From assembly GCA_028818385.1 (NCBI GenBank), contig JAPPNY010000197.1, positions 1 through 39,624 on the forward strand: 39,624 nucleotides of DNA. The letters run 5' to 3'. Below, piece after piece: positions 1 through 6,974 of this stretch. How positions within the stretch are numbered: position 1 is the stretch's first letter; every line of letters starts with the position of its first letter. The translations under genes were made by a program, and so were the position numbers. Origin of the DNA: Spirochaetaceae bacterium. Its GTDB lineage: Bacteria; Spirochaetota; Spirochaetia; SZUA-6; Bin103. The notes beneath the pieces were generated by a model, which saw nothing but the letters and a program-made list of their open reading frames with translations, searched no databases and was not told the DNA's origin.

Positions 1-53
<53 letters not shown>

Positions 54-394
54 CGATCGCAGATACCCTCTGAAGGACTCCAGTGACGCACCGAAAATCG
101 ACCGGCGCGCCCATTCGCGCTCATCCCCATTGCGTGCTCACTTCGCCACCTACGGAGAGATCATGTGGCTCGAATCAGGCGCCACCTGATAACAGAATTG
201 ACCGGGGCTTGTCAAACGCTCCTACCGGGCACCCGGGCCGGGCTACACCGGGCTACCGGGCTGGAGGGGCAGCCACGGGGCGGCGGGGCAACCGGGCAGG
301 GTGCATTCGCCTCGCGTGGTCGTCGTCAGTCAGGCTGCTTCCTGGAGAGCCACCTCCGGTGTGGGGGAGGCAGAGTTGAGTCAGTACCCTGCGG
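54..394. other. No recognisable gene
   Basis: About 340 bases without a convincing coding region on either strand. The open frames here are short, rich in Arg/Pro/Gly and read like random GC-rich sequence. Around 225-275 there are short imperfect repeats built from ccgggct. Together with the broken gene pieces to its right it looks like decayed DNA. Confidence 0.6.
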
Positions 395-792
395 TCACCG
401 GCCCAGCGTGAGGCCGACCGCCCAGTCACCGTCGTCGTCGAGGTCGAGGCGCGCTTCGTTGCCGGCTTCCCGCAGCACGCATTCCACGCGGGCGCTCCAC
501 TCCCCGGCCCAGGCGGCCGCCACGGTTGAGCTGCAGCCGAGGGTCAACCTGGAGCCGCGTTCCGATCTCGACGCGGGGGATCGTGCGATCGCCGGTCACG
601 TTCGCCGATCCGGACAGCCAAGTTGAGGTGGTCCCGTGCCTCCGCCCGCCCGGAAATGCGCACGCGATCGGACGAGCGGGTCTTTCGATGGGAGACCACT
701 GCACTGCCGGCGAACCCGGATGTGGCGTCCGCGCCGGCGGCAAGCCGGGCGGACATCACCTGTTCCGGCGCCGCGTCGGCGCGCCACCGCGA
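395..792 (-). pseudogene. Decayed second copy of the 3' part of the outer-membrane-like gene at 2606-3808
   Basis: Read on the minus strand, this stretch is clearly homologous to the last third of the gene at 2606-3808: shared blocks include RWRADAAPEQVMSARLA, SHRKTRSSDRVR, NVTGDRT and PRVEIGTRL. It ends in GDWAVGLTLGR-stop where the intact gene ends GDWGIGLKLRR-stop. It is not identical: many scattered substitutions, an extra T near 525-528 that shifts the frame, and a deletion near 625-640. The upstream two thirds of the gene are missing. At about 793 the homology stops abruptly and is replaced by a cysteinyl-tRNA synthetase fragment. The differing last residues suggest it descends from a paralogue or an old duplication rather than a recent copy. 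Confidence 0.85.
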
Positions 793-967
793 GTAGCCGC
801 AGTCTTCCAGGGTGCGCCGCAGCACGTCCTCGAACAGATTAGGTGCGCAGGTTGCCCGGGTGCTCGAGATAGACCGTCGGCCCGCAGCAGTACATCCCGA
901 CCCGGCCTGCGACCAGGGGCACGAACGGCTCCACCCTGCCGGTCAGGGTGTTGTGCAGAGAAAGCGT
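793..967 (-). pseudogene. cysS: Broken 5' fragment of cysteinyl-tRNA synthetase
   Basis: The minus strand encodes [12 protein letters not shown], then [15 protein letters not shown], a frame shift with a stop, and LFEDVLRRTLEDCGY. This matches the N-terminal Rossmann region of cysteinyl-tRNA synthetase, where the Cys of the CGPTVY motif binds zinc and GNLRTY is part of the HIGH-like signature. The usual YDYAHIGNLRT is shortened here and the frame breaks at about 840. An ACG codon at 965-967 sits where an ATG start would be expected. Only about 58 codons of a roughly 470-residue enzyme remain before the sequence switches into the outer-membrane gene remnant. It cannot make an active enzyme; a functional cysS must be elsewhere in the genome. 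Confidence 0.85.
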
Positions 968-984
968 GTCTTCGATTTCCCGGG

Positions 985-1013
985 ATAGTATGCGCCCCCG
1001 GCCGGCCGGGCAA
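985..1013 (-). promoter_or_regulatory. Relic sigma-70-like promoter of the cysS fragment
   Basis: On the minus strand TTGCCC (1008-1013) and TACTAT (985-990) are spaced by exactly 17 bases, 18 bases before the degenerate start of the cysS fragment. This suggests the moved piece carried its own promoter. Predicted from pattern only. Confidence 0.45.
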
Positions 1014-1381
1014 TGGAAGCCCTGGCCCCCAGCCGCGCCCGCGGTTGACCCTGAAGCCCTGCCGGTTCCATTCGCCCCGATCGCCGACCACGGCTTGCCT
1101 TGGGTCGACAGACTTCAACCATCGCAGAAGACTCAGCGGAAGTGTCCGACGATGCGGGAGATCGACTCGGTTACGTCGTCCGTCGCGTCCCGTTCGAGTC
1201 CAAGCTACTCCCCGGCCGTATGGCGGCTGTTTCATTCCACAGGCGACCCGGCAAAGGGCCGTCCGTGCAGTGACCGGTGGCGATCGTCGACCGCAACCGT
1301 ACTCGGATTCCACTACACGCAGGTGTAGTGGTTTCAGAAGAAGGAGTATGTCGTTCCTGAGTAGGAAGGTCCTGCTACCGG
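1014..1381. other. Gene-free stretch with one hairpin
   Basis: No frame here has convincing protein character. The only clear structure is a perfect 9-bp inverted repeat, ccactacac-gcag-gtgtagtgg, at 1310-1331, about 50 bases past the last gene of the minus-strand small-gene block. It has no following T-run, so it is at best a weak or factor-assisted terminator. Confidence 0.5.
1310..1331 (-). terminator. 9-bp hairpin downstream of the small-gene block
   Basis: Perfect inverted repeat with a 4-base loop (gcag), located 51 bases beyond the stop codon at 1382. There is no U-tract, so termination is only a possibility. Confidence 0.3.
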
Positions 1382-1657
1382 CTACTCATCTGCCGCTTCG
1401 GCGGCGGCTGGCGCCAGCAGGCGGTACGGCCCGCTCAACGCGCCTTCGATCCGCGCCACACGTTCGGACAGGGCGTGCAGATCAGCCCGGATCGCCGCTA
1501 CTTCGGTACGTAGCTCGGCGCGCAGATCACGCACGTCGGCGCGCAGTGGCGCGATTAGCGCGAACAGTGCCAGCAGCAGTGTGGCGCCAACGGCCACACT
1601 CGCGGTCGTCTCGGCGCTCCACCATCGGCGCGACGCGGGTGCGGTCGCACCACTCAT
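1382..1657 (-). CDS. Small single-pass membrane protein with coiled coil
   Basis: Protein of 91 residues, not recognised as a named family. Residues about 17-37 form a hydrophobic membrane segment (VAVGATLLLALFALIAP). This is followed by a charged heptad-like stretch (RADVRDLRAELRTEVAAIRADLHALSERVARIE, residues about 39-70) typical of a coiled coil, and then a short tail. The likely form is an inner-membrane anchor with a helical oligomerisation region. Its ATG overlaps the stop of the preceding 57-residue gene (ATGA), so the two are almost certainly translated together. It is the last gene of a four-gene overlapping set running leftward from 2331. The product of 1824-2096 also has leucine-rich coiled-coil repeats, so the two might pair; that is inference. 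Confidence 0.7.
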   Translation of the reverse strand: MSGATAPASRRWWSAETTASVAVGATLLLALFALIAPLRADVRDLRAELRTEVAAIRADLHALSERVARIEGALSGPYRLLAPAAAEAADE

Positions 1658-1827
1658 GGTATCCGACTACCTCCCCGACGAAGCATGTCGGCCTCGAAAA
1701 TTTTCCAGCCTACGTAGTCGATCACGAAGTAGGCCAACAACCCTAGCAGCACCAAGCCCGCAACGGAGAATAACCACTTGCGATGAAGGCGCATCAGCAC
1801 TTGGTCCCAGACTGGCAGTCGTCTCAC
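1654..1827 (-). CDS. Small GTG-started membrane peptide (57 aa)
   Basis: This gene has no ATG and is easy to miss. It starts with GTG at 1827, overlapping the TGA of the upstream gene (GTGA), and its own TGA overlaps the ATG of the downstream gene (ATGA). The product begins VRRLPVWDQVLMRLHRKW, contains one membrane helix (about residues 19-40, LFSVAGLVLLGLLAYFVID) and a short basic tail ending GGSRIP. Overlap at both ends and a sensible charge pattern (basic N-side, hydrophobic core) argue strongly that it is real. Function unknown. Wedged between two coiled-coil proteins, it may be part of one membrane complex with them; that is inference. Confidence 0.7.
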   Translation of the reverse strand: MRRLPVWDQVLMRLHRKWLFSVAGLVLLGLLAYFVIDYVGWKIFEADMLRRGGSRIP

Positions 1828-2096
1828 GGTGCGTCCCCCGCAACCAAGCCGAAGTGATTCAGCAGCTTCCGCACGTCGCCCTTGAGCGGCAGCAGCGATT
1901 CCACGTGTTCCTTGAGAACGGCCACCTCTGACTTGAGCGGCAGCAGCGATTCCACCTGATCCTTCAGGATCGCCACATCGGAATGGATCGCCTCCATCGC
2001 GGTCACGACGTTCTCGATCGTCGGCTGCTGTTTGGCTCGCCGTACTGACCGCGCCGCCGATGTTGCCTCCTGGCTCTTCGGCTGCGGGCTACTCAT
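1824..2096 (-). CDS. Small coiled-coil protein with internal repeat
   Basis: Protein of 90 residues, soluble, with a basic N-terminal third. It carries a clear internal repeat: SDVAILKDQVESLLPLK is followed directly by SEVAVLKEHVESLLPLK and then GDVRKLLNHF, i.e. two copies of a 17-residue helical unit plus a partial third. The leucine spacing suggests a coiled coil. Its ATG lies inside the end of the 80-residue gene (8-base overlap ATGAGTAG) and its TGA overlaps the GTG of the 57-residue membrane gene, so it sits within a tightly coupled operon. No named family recognised. DNA-binding or scaffold roles are both possible. Confidence 0.75.
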   Translation of the reverse strand: MSSPQPKSQEATSAARSVRRAKQQPTIENVVTAMEAIHSDVAILKDQVESLLPLKSEVAVLKEHVESLLPLKGDVRKLLNHFGLVAGDAP

Positions 2097-2331
2097 CTGC
2101 CGCTCCTTGCTCGCGGCCCTCCCATCGTGCGGCGGCGGCCTTCTGTGCCACTTCGCGGCGACGCTCCGGCGTCTGGCTGTCGGCGCGGGCCTTGGCGCTC
2201 TTGGCCCGGCCTTTCGGTTCCTGGCCGTTCATCGCGGCAAGCACTTCCGGCGTGTCGCTCGACACCTCACCGGTCGCCATGTCCACGATCAGCCGGGCGA
2301 GCCCCGCCGTGTCACGCGGTCTCTTCCTCAT
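2089..2331 (-). CDS. Small basic protein with KARA...AARW motif
   Basis: Protein of 80 residues. The C-terminal half, KARADSQTPERRREVAQKAAAARW, resembles a motif of small basic bacterial proteins (typically KARA-x-LTPEERSEIARKAAxARW) often labelled histone-H1-like or RNA-binding; their function is unproven. The N-terminal part (LARLIVDMATGE) also fits that family. It is the first well-supported gene of the four-gene leftward block and overlaps the next gene by 8 bases. No good Shine-Dalgarno sequence is seen; a 29-codon open frame (2312-2401) overlaps its start and could provide coupling. Confidence 0.75.
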   Translation of the reverse strand: MRKRPRDTAGLARLIVDMATGEVSSDTPEVLAAMNGQEPKGRAKSAKARADSQTPERRREVAQKAAAARWEGREQGAADE

Positions 2332-2401
2332 CGCCGTCTTCCTCCCGAGCCTCTGCCACGAGGCACTTGTTGACGTACCACGCCGGGGTGAACCTGTCCA
2401 T
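2312..2401 (-). CDS. Possible 29-aa leader peptide, doubtful
   Basis: An ATG frame of 29 codons, MDRFTPAWYVNKC followed by an acidic tail ending EEDGDEEETA, overlaps the first 20 bases of the 80-residue gene. The composition (aromatic N-part, acidic tail) is unlike the surrounding Arg/Pro-rich noise frames, and the overlap follows the pattern of the rest of the block. A competing ATG frame (2328-2525) overlaps the same start by ATGA but has noise-like composition. Neither is certain. Confidence 0.3.
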   Translation of the reverse strand: MDRFTPAWYVNKCLVAEAREEDGDEEETA

Positions 2402-2605
2402 CCCTCGAATGGCGAATCTTGTAGATCGAGTCAAGCGCCTGTGATTTCAAACCGGTTTCGGCATTGCCACCCTCTTCGTGGAAGTCGGGTAGCGTTGGGA
2501 ACGATGAATGTAAGGTCGCGGTCAAGGCCGAAGCTCAACGATAAGCGCACGTGACCGCCTGGGAGGTTTCCCGTCCATCCATGAAGCCAACCGGCATCGG
2601 GGCGC
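2402..2605. other. Intergenic, no confident gene
   Basis: Separates the small-gene block from the 3' end of the outer-membrane-like gene. TTGACT and TTGACC hexamers occur on the minus strand (near 2433 and 2521) but no convincing -10 partner was found. The promoter of the small-gene block is presumably here. Confidence 0.4.
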
Positions 2606-3808
2606 TCAGCGGCGCAGCTTCAGCCCGATCCCCCAGTCACCGGCGTCGTCGAGGTCGAGGCGCGCTTCGTTGCCGGCATCCCGCAGAACGCATTCCACGC
2701 GGGCGCTCCACTCTCCGGCCCAGCCGGCCGCCACGGTGAGCTGCAGCCGAGGGTCAACCCGGAGCCGCGTTCCGATCTCGACGCGAGGGGTCGTGCGATC
2801 GCCGGTCACGTTCGCCGATCCGGACAGCCAGGCGCGGTTGCCGCGACCACGTACCTCCGCCCGCCCGGAGACGCGCACGCGATCCGACGAGCGGGTCTTT
2901 CGATGGGAGATCTCGGCACGGCCGGCGAACCCGGATGAGAGCCCCGCGCTGGCGGCAAGCCGGGCGGACATCACCTGCTCCGGCGCCGCGTCGGCGCGCC
3001 ACCGCGAGCGGAGCTCCAGCGACGGCCAGGAGTCGCCGGCGACGCGCATGCGGAGCGCCGCGGCTGCTCCCCCGGCATGTTTCGCGTCGCCCGTGAAGTA
3101 GCCTCGGCCGGCGAGCGCCAGCGAGCCGTCCAGCGTGAGCCAGTCGGCGACCAGCCCCGCGCTGACCACTCCCGCGCCCGACGGCGGCAGCCGGTCTGCC
3201 GCCATGACGATAGGCAGTGCCGCCACGCGCAGCAGGCTGCCGGCTCCGTGAAAGCGGGCGACCGCGTGGATCATCCGCTCGCGGGGCTCCACGCGCTCTT
3301 CGGCGGGCGTTCCCTCGGTCGCAGGCGCGAGTCGCGAGAATACGGCCGCCAACTCCGCCTGCAGTCCGGAACCGTGCCGGATTCTTCCGCCGGCTCCGAA
3401 CCGACTCAGCGTCGCGGAGCGGCGCATCACGAAGACGTAGGCGTCTTCGGCGCGCAGCGCCGCGCCGAACCGCCCCGAGGGAACGCGTGCCGCGTCCAGG
3501 AGCGCGCCACCATCGGCGGTCAGCGCGGAGCTCCAGGGATACACGCCGAGCGGGGTCGTCATGAGCAGGCGGGTCAGGCCGGCAAGCCGCAGCGGCCCCA
3601 CGGTGAGCGACCCGGTATCGACCCCGGCGACAGAGCGTGCTCTGTCCCGATCGGTTCGGGCGATCAGGCGCAGTTCGTCCAGGAGAACCTCGACGGCCGC
3701 GGTCTCGACCTCCGCGGCATTGCCGGCGAGGTCGACCTGCAGCTCCTGCGCAGACAAGGTGGCGGCGACGGAGAGCGCGAACGAGACACGGATGATGCAA
3801 GACGTCAT
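2606..3808 (-). CDS. Probable exported outer-membrane beta-barrel-like protein
   Basis: About 400 residues from the ATG at 3808. This start gives a good signal peptide, MTSCIIRVSFALSVAATLSA-QE, whereas the GTG at 3856 adds a non-signal extension. The mature part has many short alternating segments (GAALRAEDAYVFVMRRSATL, ADWLTLDGSLALAGRGYFTG, SRVRVSGRAEVRGR-type, AWLSGSANVTGD, RLRVDPRLQLTVAAGW) and ends GDWGIGLKLRR. This pattern suggests an antiparallel beta-barrel in the outer membrane, but I recognise no named family. No strong ribosome site is visible. Its 3' third has a decayed relative at 395-792. It diverges from the NFACT gene at 3979 across a short gap. Confidence is high that it is a gene, moderate that it is an envelope protein. 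Confidence 0.75.
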   Translation of the reverse strand: MTSCIIRVSFALSVAATLSAQELQVDLAGNAAEVETAAVEVLLDELRLIARTDRDRARSVAGVDTGSLTVGPLRLAGLTRLLMTTPLGVYPWSSALTADGGALLDAARVPSGRFGAALRAEDAYVFVMRRSATLSRFGAGGRIRHGSGLQAELAAVFSRLAPATEGTPAEERVEPRERMIHAVARFHGAGSLLRVAALPIVMAADRLPPSGAGVVSAGLVADWLTLDGSLALAGRGYFTGDAKHAGGAAAALRMRVAGDSWPSLELRSRWRADAAPEQVMSARLAASAGLSSGFAGRAEISHRKTRSSDRVRVSGRAEVRGRGNRAWLSGSANVTGDRTTPRVEIGTRLRVDPRLQLTVAAGWAGEWSARVECVLRDAGNEARLDLDDAGDWGIGLKLRR

Positions 3809-3978
3809 GCCGAAGCGGTCAGCAAGAACGGTGCCAGCCCACGCGGCCGGCCTCACGGCGCCTCCCGCGCCGGGCCTTACATACGTTTACCAAACTCCCG
3901 TTTAGAGGCCGTCCGGGCCGTCGCCGGACGCCGGGCATGGCCGCGGAGGCCGCGGCCCGGTTTCATTGGGAGTCCATC

Positions 3979-5490
3979 GTGGCACACGACCGCACGCGCA
4001 CCTCGTCCGGAGCTCAGGCGTTCGGGCCGGCGTTGAACTGGCGCGAGATCGACCGCGTACTCGTCGAGCTGGATCTCAAGGGCACCTTCATACGGGACGT
4101 CGCGCAGACGGGCCCGGCGACGCTGCTGTTCTCACTGCATCGTCCGGCTGCCCCGGACCGGAGCATCGGCCCCGGCCGGCTCACCCTCCTGTGCCGTCTC
4201 GCCGGCGGCAGCCGGCTGCATCGCACCGCCGAACCGTTTCCGGGAGGGCGGGCACCCCCGTCACGATTCGCCACCTTTCTGCGCGCGCACGTGCGCAACA
4301 GCCGAATCGATTCGGCGCTGCAACTCGGCACGGAGCGGATCGTCCGCATCCACTGCGGGGCCGGGACGCGACGGCGCATCATCTGGCTGCGTCTGTGGAG
4401 CGGCGCCTCGAACTGCGTGGTCACCGATGATCGGGGGACCATCCTGGAGGCCTTGTTCCGGCGCCCGCGACGCGGGGAGGCGGCCGGCTCCCGTTTCGCG
4501 CCGTCGGTCCAGGTCGGCGGCCGGGACCCGCAGCGCTACCGGTTGCGCCCTCTGGCCGGCGCCGGCGACTACAGCGCACGCCTGGACGCGCACTACCGCG
4601 CGCGGGAACGGATCGCACGCGCCGTGAGCGACGCGCACGCCGGCCGCATCCGGTTCGAGCGTGAGCGCCGGCGCCGCGCCGTCCGCATCGCCCGACTGCG
4701 CGCCGCCGTGCGACACGCAGCCGACTACCAGGCCATGCGTGCGGCCGGCCAGACGATCCTGGCCAACGCCCATCTCCTCGACCGATCGGTGAGCCGGCTG
4801 CCGGCGGCCGACGGCGGCGCGGAGATCACGCTGAACCCGCGGTGGTCGCCGGCCGAGAACGCGAGCCGCTACTTCCGCGAGTATCGTCGGCGGCGCGCGG
4901 CGGTCGAGCGCTTGCAGGGCGAATTGGCCGCCGCGCAACGACACTGGCAGGCGTTTCGTGCGCTGGGCCCGGCCGTTTCCGCAACCGATGCCGGCGCCGC
5001 GTCGAAGCCGGCGTCCAGGCACTCGTCCGGCGACGCGTCCGGCGGGCCGGGCAACCTGTTCGCGTCAGCCGGCTGGGTGCTGCGCGTCGGGCGATCGGCA
5101 GTCGCCAGCGACGCCATCCTCCGGCACGCGGCCCGCGGCAACGACTACTGGTTCCACTGCCGCGACCATCCGGGAGCCCACGTGTTCCTCTCCGCCCGGC
5201 GAGGCAAGAGCCCGCCGCTGCCGGTGCTGCTGGATGCCGCCACCCTGGCCGTGTTCTTCAGCAAGGCGCGCCGGAACGGCCACGCCGACGTCCACTACAC
5301 GCAGGTCAAGAACCTGCGGCGCGTGAAGGGCGGTGAGCCCGGAGCCGTGGTCCCCATGCGCGAGAAGAACCTGTTCGTGAGGCTGGAGCGCGCGCGGCTG
5401 CGCCGGCTGCTCGGCCCCGCGGATTCCGGTGGCGACGCGGGCGCGGAGCAGGCGGTCCCGTCACCCGGCCAGCCGCGCCATCAGCTATAG
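3979..5490 (+). CDS. NFACT-family RNA-binding protein (RqcH-like)
   Basis: About 503 residues from GTG 3979, which has GGGAG six bases upstream; ATG 3937 is the in-frame alternative. The family (FbpA/RqcH/Tae2) binds stalled 50S-peptidyl-tRNA complexes and, in Bacillus, adds alanine tails for ribosome quality control; many members were first annotated as fibronectin-binding. The N-terminal NFACT-N domain is recognisable by ALNWREIDRVLVELDLKGTFI. The middle (about residues 210-330) is Arg-rich and helical. The C-terminal NFACT-R domain (DUF814) begins GWVLRVGRSA and contains NDYWFHCRDHPGAHVFL and HADVHYTQVKNLRRVKG. The Asp-Arg pair used by RqcH in NFACT-N was not checked residue by residue, so quality-control activity is inferred from family. 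The next gene starts 11 bases after its stop. Confidence 0.9.
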   Translation: MAHDRTRTSSGAQAFGPALNWREIDRVLVELDLKGTFIRDVAQTGPATLLFSLHRPAAPDRSIGPGRLTLLCRLAGGSRLHRTAEPFPGGRAPPSRFATFLRAHVRNSRIDSALQLGTERIVRIHCGAGTRRRIIWLRLWSGASNCVVTDDRGTILEALFRRPRRGEAAGSRFAPSVQVGGRDPQRYRLRPLAGAGDYSARLDAHYRARERIARAVSDAHAGRIRFERERRRRAVRIARLRAAVRHAADYQAMRAAGQTILANAHLLDRSVSRLPAADGGAEITLNPRWSPAENASRYFREYRRRRAAVERLQGELAAAQRHWQAFRALGPAVSATDAGAASKPASRHSSGDASGGPGNLFASAGWVLRVGRSAVASDAILRHAARGNDYWFHCRDHPGAHVFLSARRGKSPPLPVLLDAATLAVFFSKARRNGHADVHYTQVKNLRRVKGGEPGAVVPMREKNLFVRLERARLRRLLGPADSGGDAGAEQAVPSPGQPRHQL

Positions 5491-5501
5491 TACGGCTCGA
5501 C

Positions 5502-6974
5502 GTGGCACGCCCCGAACGGCTCGATCTGGACGGCGAGGCGCTGCTCGGCATTCCGGCAGGGTCGCGGCACAACCAGTACAGCCTTGCGCAGCTCGGCGCC
5601 GTGACGCAGTCCGACGGCTGGATCGTGTCGGACGGCGCCGCCGGGAGTCCTCCGACCATCCAGGTCTGGCGCTTCTCCGGCTACCGGCACCACGGGGCGC
5701 AGGTCTACGTGGTCGGTCCGTGGGTGGGCGGCGTCACCCTCGACGAGGCGCTTGCCGAGCCGCCGTCGCCGATCCGCGGCCAGCGCCTGCAGCGGCTGGC
5801 GACGGCCCTGAAAGCGCTCTCCGAGCGGGTCGACTTCGGCGGTCCACTGCAGGGAGACGCCGTGGTCTTCGCCGAGGACGGCAGCCTGCTGCTGCTGCCG
5901 CCGGCGGTGATGGACCGGCTGAACGGCGTCAAGTCACCCGCCGAGCGCCTGGCGCACGTCGAGCGCTACCTGCATCCACACCGCCAGGGCCCCGACCAGC
6001 TCGCGTTCGCGCTGGGCGTCGCCGTGTACCGGGTTCTGTGCGGCCGCTACCCGTTCGACGGGGATTCCGAGGAAGCGATCCACGACCGCGTGCGCGGGTT
6101 CCCGGTGGTCTCACCACGAGCCTTTCAGCCGTCGGCGCCGGCCGAGCTGTGCGACACCGTGATGGCTTCCCTGGGCCAGGGATCGCAGGACGTGCCCACC
6201 CTTGCCTCGTGGGATCTGCTGCTCGGCGATGATGCCGCGTCCGGCGCGCTGGCCGGGCTCGGCGATCCGCCGCCGGAGGCGCTCCGCGCAGCGGACACCG
6301 AAGCGGAGCTGGCCGAACGGCGCTTCGCGCGCAGCCGGTTCCTCAACCGTAACTGGCGCCGGCTGATCGGTTGGGGCGCCGGAGCGGCGGTGGCGCTGTC
6401 GATCCTGGTGCCGATCCTGGGCCGCGCGCTCGCGCCGCCGGTCACGCGTGGCCTGGAGCCGGCGGAGGTGGTCGAGCTGTTCTACAGATCCATCAACGCG
6501 ATGGACACGGAGCCGATGGAGGACGCGGCCACCGACAATGCCGGCCAGGGCCTGATCAATGAAACCCTGCACATGTTCCTGGAGTCCCGCATGGCTCTCG
6601 CCAACCGCGGGGGAAGCCGAGTGGTGCCGGCGCCGGAGTGGGATGAGCTGGGCCGGATCGAGCAGCCGCCCTTTCGGGTCTACGGGATCACGGACCTGGA
6701 GATACACGCGGAACAGGGTGAGCCCCAGCCGATCTTCAGGACCCACTATCACTTCTGGACGCCCAACCTCGAAGACATCGCCAGCGTGACCGATCCACCC
6801 GGTGTGCTCGTGACCGAGCGACTGTGGCTGCGATGGACCGGCAAGGATTGGGTGATCGAGCGGCTGGAGCCGGTCGAACGGGTGCCGATTCCCGCGTCGG
6901 CAGTCGGCACGCAGGCCTCGGACGGCCAGGACGGGGGAGGGGACGGCCAGAACCGGGGAGGGACCGACAACTGA
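5502..6974 (+). CDS. Membrane-anchored protein with degenerate kinase-like domain
   Basis: 490 residues, GTG start 11 bases after the NFACT gene. Residues about 20-245 look like a worn protein-kinase fold: QVYVVGPWVGGVTLDEAL resembles the hinge, and GPDQLAFALGVAVYRVLCGRYPFDGDSEE resembles the conserved D-x-W/F-x-LGxxxYxxLxGxxPF helix of Ser/Thr kinases. No Gly-rich loop, VAIK lysine, HRD or DFG is seen, so it is probably a pseudokinase. A membrane helix spans about 288-309. The outside part (about 318-465, EVVELFYRSINAMDTEPM..., then beta-rich DWVIERLEPVERV) resembles an NTF2-like sensor fold, followed by a Gly/Gln/Asp tail. Its TGA overlaps the inferred start of murD, so a role linked to wall synthesis is plausible but unproven. 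Confidence 0.75.
   Translation: MARPERLDLDGEALLGIPAGSRHNQYSLAQLGAVTQSDGWIVSDGAAGSPPTIQVWRFSGYRHHGAQVYVVGPWVGGVTLDEALAEPPSPIRGQRLQRLATALKALSERVDFGGPLQGDAVVFAEDGSLLLLPPAVMDRLNGVKSPAERLAHVERYLHPHRQGPDQLAFALGVAVYRVLCGRYPFDGDSEEAIHDRVRGFPVVSPRAFQPSAPAELCDTVMASLGQGSQDVPTLASWDLLLGDDAASGALAGLGDPPPEALRAADTEAELAERRFARSRFLNRNWRRLIGWGAGAAVALSILVPILGRALAPPVTRGLEPAEVVELFYRSINAMDTEPMEDAATDNAGQGLINETLHMFLESRMALANRGGSRVVPAPEWDELGRIEQPPFRVYGITDLEIHAEQGEPQPIFRTHYHFWTPNLEDIASVTDPPGVLVTERLWLRWTGKDWVIERLEPVERVPIPASAVGTQASDGQDGGGDGQNRGGTDN

Noticed and set aside
1309..1324. 16-base identity (tccactacacgcaggt) with the NFACT gene at 5291-5306
   Set aside because: Given nearby gene remnants, a third fragment was considered, but similarity does not extend on either side and codon context differs. 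Treated as chance.
526..1746. 406-codon plus-strand frame in the left region
   Set aside because: Composition is Arg/Pro/Ser noise. The minus strand carries the recognisable outer-membrane and cysS remnants and the small genes.
3937..3978. ATG 3937 as the NFACT gene start
   Set aside because: It adds a 14-residue Ala/Arg extension without a ribosome site. GTG 3979 has GGGAG at good spacing and leads into the conserved LNWREID region.
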